A stretch of DNA of 51,574 bases from NCBI GenBank assembly GCA_035708065.1, contig DASSTC010000061.1, positions 1 through 51,574 of the forward strand. Reading direction: 5' to 3'. The notes under the pieces are model-generated. The model saw only the letters and a list, made by a program, of their open reading frames with translations. It was not told the origin of the DNA and did no database searches. Position 1 is the stretch's first letter; every line of letters begins with the position of its first letter. The DNA is from JAICUY01 sp035708065. GTDB taxonomy: Bacteria > Chloroflexota > Limnocylindria > QHBO01. The translations under genes were made by a program, and so were the position numbers. Shown piece after piece: positions 49,446 to 51,574 of the stretch.

Positions 49446-51458
49446 GTGGCCGAGCTGCTCGAGATCGCTGCCCACGGCGTGACCGCCATCCTGGCCACCT
49501 GGCTGGGCCTGTTGGTGCTGACCCGCGCACGGTCCGTGCGTGGCTCGCGGGTCTTCGGCTTCCTGTGCCTGTTGCTCGTCCTCTGGTCGGTCGCGATCAT
49601 CATTCAGCGCGGCGGCCACGACAGCTCGGTGAAGCCGGGGCTCAACGTCATCGAGGACGTCGCCGCCTTCCTGTTGCCGGCGGCGACGCTGCACATCGCC
49701 CTGACCGTCACGATCGAGGGCCGCCGCTCCCGGAGTGCCACGGCGCTGCTTTTGGCGGCCTACCTGGTCGGCGGGGTTGCGGCGCTTCAGGCGGCGATCG
49801 ATCCGACCCATCCCATCGGATTTCAGCCACCGTTCTGGGAGCCGTTCGGCATGCCGGGCGCGATCGTCGGCTGGGGCTTCGTCACGCTCCGTGCGTTCAT
49901 CTTCGCGGCGGCCATCGCTTACCTGTTGAGCGGCCTCGGACGGGCCGGACACGACGCCGCGCGCCGTCGCCAGCTGCTGGCCGCGTTGCTGACGGTCGCG
50001 GTCGGGGCGGCCGGCGGCGTCGCGCGCATCCTGCCCGAGCCGCTCGGCGGACCGCCATGGGTCGGCGTCTCGCTCGTAGCCGCAGCCGCGGTGCTGGCCT
50101 CGTACGCCATCCTGGCGCAGCACCTGTTCGTGGCCGCGGATGTCGCCGGTCGTGCGCTGCGCTGGTCGGTGCTCGCCGGCCTGGCGCTGGTGGCGTACAT
50201 CGCGCTGATCATCGGTCTGGAGGCTTTCGCCACGTCGGTGCTCGGCATCGAGCCGCCGCTGGTGACCGCCCTTGCCATCGTCGTGACGCTGGCGCTCATC
50301 GGTCCAATCGCCGACCGCGCCGGCGGCCTGTTCGCGGGCGATGCGCAGTTCACCGATGAGCTGCGCCTGCTGCAGGCGCTCGGCTCCGACTCGATCGTCG
50401 TGCAGCGGCCCGACGAGGCGGTCGGTCCGGCACTCGAGCGGATCACGCGGACGTTCGAACTCGCCGGCGCCGCGGTGATCGACGGCGGGGGCGAGGTGCG
50501 AGCTCGAGTCGGCGAGATCGACCTTGACCGACCGGCCGGGCTCAGGCTGCCCCTCACGACCGGGCGCGAAATCGAGGGCTATGCGATCTTCGCGCCGGCG
50601 CTCGACGGCAGCGGATTCACGCCGTCGCAGCTGCATGCGTTGCGTCTCGCGGCGTCATTCCTCGCCTCCACGTTGAAGCTGGCCGACCGTCAGAGCTCGC
50701 AGCTCCTTGCCCTCGCCGGCCTGCGCGCCGAACGTCGGGCAGTGGAGACCCGCGGTTCCGAGCTCGAGGACGCCCTGACTGATCCAAGTGACGCGGACGG
50801 GTTGCACGTCCACGCTCTCGGCTCCTTCAGGGTCGAGGCGCGCGGCACGCCGATCAGGCGTTGGGGCGGCGAGAAGGCCGGGTCCCGCCAGGCGGAGGCG
50901 GTCTTCGCCTTCCTGTTCGACCGTGGCGATCGCGGCGTGGCCAAGGACGAGATCCTCGAAGTGGTCTGGCCCGATGTCGACCTCGACCGCGCCGACGTGG
51001 CGTTCCATCGAACCCTTCTCGGATTGCGGCGGCGGCTGCGGGAGGTGGCCGGCATCGATGCAGCCGACGGCGGCGTGAGCTATCACAACGACCGGTATCG
51101 CCTGGCTCCGGAAGTCGTGGCGTGGAGCGATGTCGCCCAGTTCGAAGCGATCGCCGGTTCGGGCGCGTCGGTCAACGAGGCTGAGCAGCTGCGCCTCCTC
51201 GAAGAGGCGCGCAGCCTGTACCGCGGCGACTATCTCGACGACGTTCCGTTCTACGGCGACAGCACGCCGGTGGAGGAGCGGCGCACCGCGTTGCGCGCCG
51301 CATGCGTGGAGATGCTGCTCGACCTCGCCAGGCGGTACGCCGATCGCGGCGAACGACGGGCGGCGGCGGCCTGCATGCGGCAGGCGCAGTCGCTGGACGG
51401 GGAAGCGGGCGCAGCGGAATCGGCCCGCCGCCTCCTGGCCGATCGCGGAACCGCGTAG
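49446..51458 (+). CDS. membrane-anchored SARP/BTAD-type transcriptional regulator
   Basis: A 670-residue protein starting at GTG 49446 behind GGAGGG. The first ~290 residues hold about eight hydrophobic helices. A GAF-like or linker region (about 300-430) follows, then an OmpR-type winged helix (about 455-535: LHVHALGSFRVEARG, GVAKDEILEVVWPDVD, RTLLGLRRRLREV) and a C-terminal BTAD (about 550-660: FEAIAGSGASVNEAEQL, LYRGDYLDDVPF). The winged-helix plus BTAD order is that of SARP activators. Here the DNA-binding part is fused to a membrane sensor, so it should act from the membrane. Ends about 115 bp before the window edge. Confidence 0.8.
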   Translation: MAELLEIAAHGVTAILATWLGLLVLTRARSVRGSRVFGFLCLLLVLWSVAIIIQRGGHDSSVKPGLNVIEDVAAFLLPAATLHIALTVTIEGRRSRSATALLLAAYLVGGVAALQAAIDPTHPIGFQPPFWEPFGMPGAIVGWGFVTLRAFIFAAAIAYLLSGLGRAGHDAARRRQLLAALLTVAVGAAGGVARILPEPLGGPPWVGVSLVAAAAVLASYAILAQHLFVAADVAGRALRWSVLAGLALVAYIALIIGLEAFATSVLGIEPPLVTALAIVVTLALIGPIADRAGGLFAGDAQFTDELRLLQALGSDSIVVQRPDEAVGPALERITRTFELAGAAVIDGGGEVRARVGEIDLDRPAGLRLPLTTGREIEGYAIFAPALDGSGFTPSQLHALRLAASFLASTLKLADRQSSQLLALAGLRAERRAVETRGSELEDALTDPSDADGLHVHALGSFRVEARGTPIRRWGGEKAGSRQAEAVFAFLFDRGDRGVAKDEILEVVWPDVDLDRADVAFHRTLLGLRRRLREVAGIDAADGGVSYHNDRYRLAPEVVAWSDVAQFEAIAGSGASVNEAEQLRLLEEARSLYRGDYLDDVPFYGDSTPVEERRTALRAACVEMLLDLARRYADRGERRAAAACMRQAQSLDGEAGAAESARRLLADRGTA

Positions 51459-51574
51459 CCGATCGCTCAAGCCCACGAGCCCCGCAGGCTGCCGCAGTCG
51501 AGCCGCAGGGCGCCCGCACGACGATCTCCGCTCGGAGACGCCCAGCGGCCCGCCGCTGACAGCGTCGGGCGACG

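Overview
The window is 51.6 kb of dense, high-GC (roughly 70%) bacterial chromosome with about 60 genes, three tRNAs and no insertion sequence, prophage or CRISPR array. Gene content (Suf/SufU Fe-S assembly joined to a CysO-CysM-Mec cysteine module, Thermus-type pyrE, pyrR-pyrB-pyrC, ECF sigma/anti-sigma pairs, DUF4342, a GerW-like protein, cell-wall-binding repeats and a membrane-anchored SARP-type regulator) suggests an uncultured-type Chloroflexota of the Limnocylindria/Ellin6529 kind. A deep Actinomycetota lineage cannot be excluded from sequence alone.

Layout. 1-5.2 kb: PhoU-like DUF47 protein (cut by the window edge), DUF4342 protein, fungal-type cytosine deaminase, a RibD-type reductase divergent from a TetR gene that is coupled to a PEP-utilizing mobile-domain protein, an unknown protein and tRNA-Lys. 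5.2-9.0 kb: GerW-like protein behind three operator-like boxes, initiator tRNA, a CcoN-like membrane protein that has lost its haem and copper histidines, a c-type cytochrome and NnrE. 9.0-14.4 kb (minus): four small or unknown proteins plus pyrE, then pyrR-pyrB-pyrC. 14.4-18.8 kb: ECF sigma with a beta-propeller anti-sigma, a GalT-like protein without the nucleophilic His, a GNAT acetyltransferase and OsmC. 18.8-19.5 kb: non-coding DNA with a 21-bp tandem repeat. 19.5-26.9 kb: pckA, a secreted ETPE-repeat protein with a second ECF sigma/anti-sigma pair, tRNA-Gly, rsgA, a DUF885-like metallopeptidase and an FAD oxidoreductase.

27.0-36.1 kb (plus): one eleven-gene run, sufB-sufD-Rieske-rrf2-sufC-sufS-sufU-(rhodanese/ThiF)-cysO-cysM-mec, starting at a good sigma-70-type promoter. 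SufS supplies persulfide for clusters, and the ThiF/CysO/CysM/JAMM genes carry sulfur as a protein thiocarboxylate to make cysteine. The CysO-like carrier ends in GGGR, so the JAMM protease may have to trim it first. 36.2-43.6 kb: lipoprotein, S8-type protease with three cell-wall-binding repeats, Xaa-Pro peptidase, MerR-like regulator, M20 dipeptidase. 43.7-49.3 kb (minus): a translationally coupled envelope operon lgt - membrane protein - Tes-like radical SAM - membrane protein - MFS - plsC, a candidate lipid-modifying system. 49.4-51.5 kb: a multi-TM protein fused to a SARP-type winged helix and BTAD.

The strongest unexplained signal is the non-palindromic 9-mer GACCGATGC. I count 37 exact copies on the two strands (17 and 20) where fewer than one is expected. 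Copies fall in several reading frames, at gene starts and between genes, as a DNA-level signal such as an uptake sequence would. All counts were made by eye.
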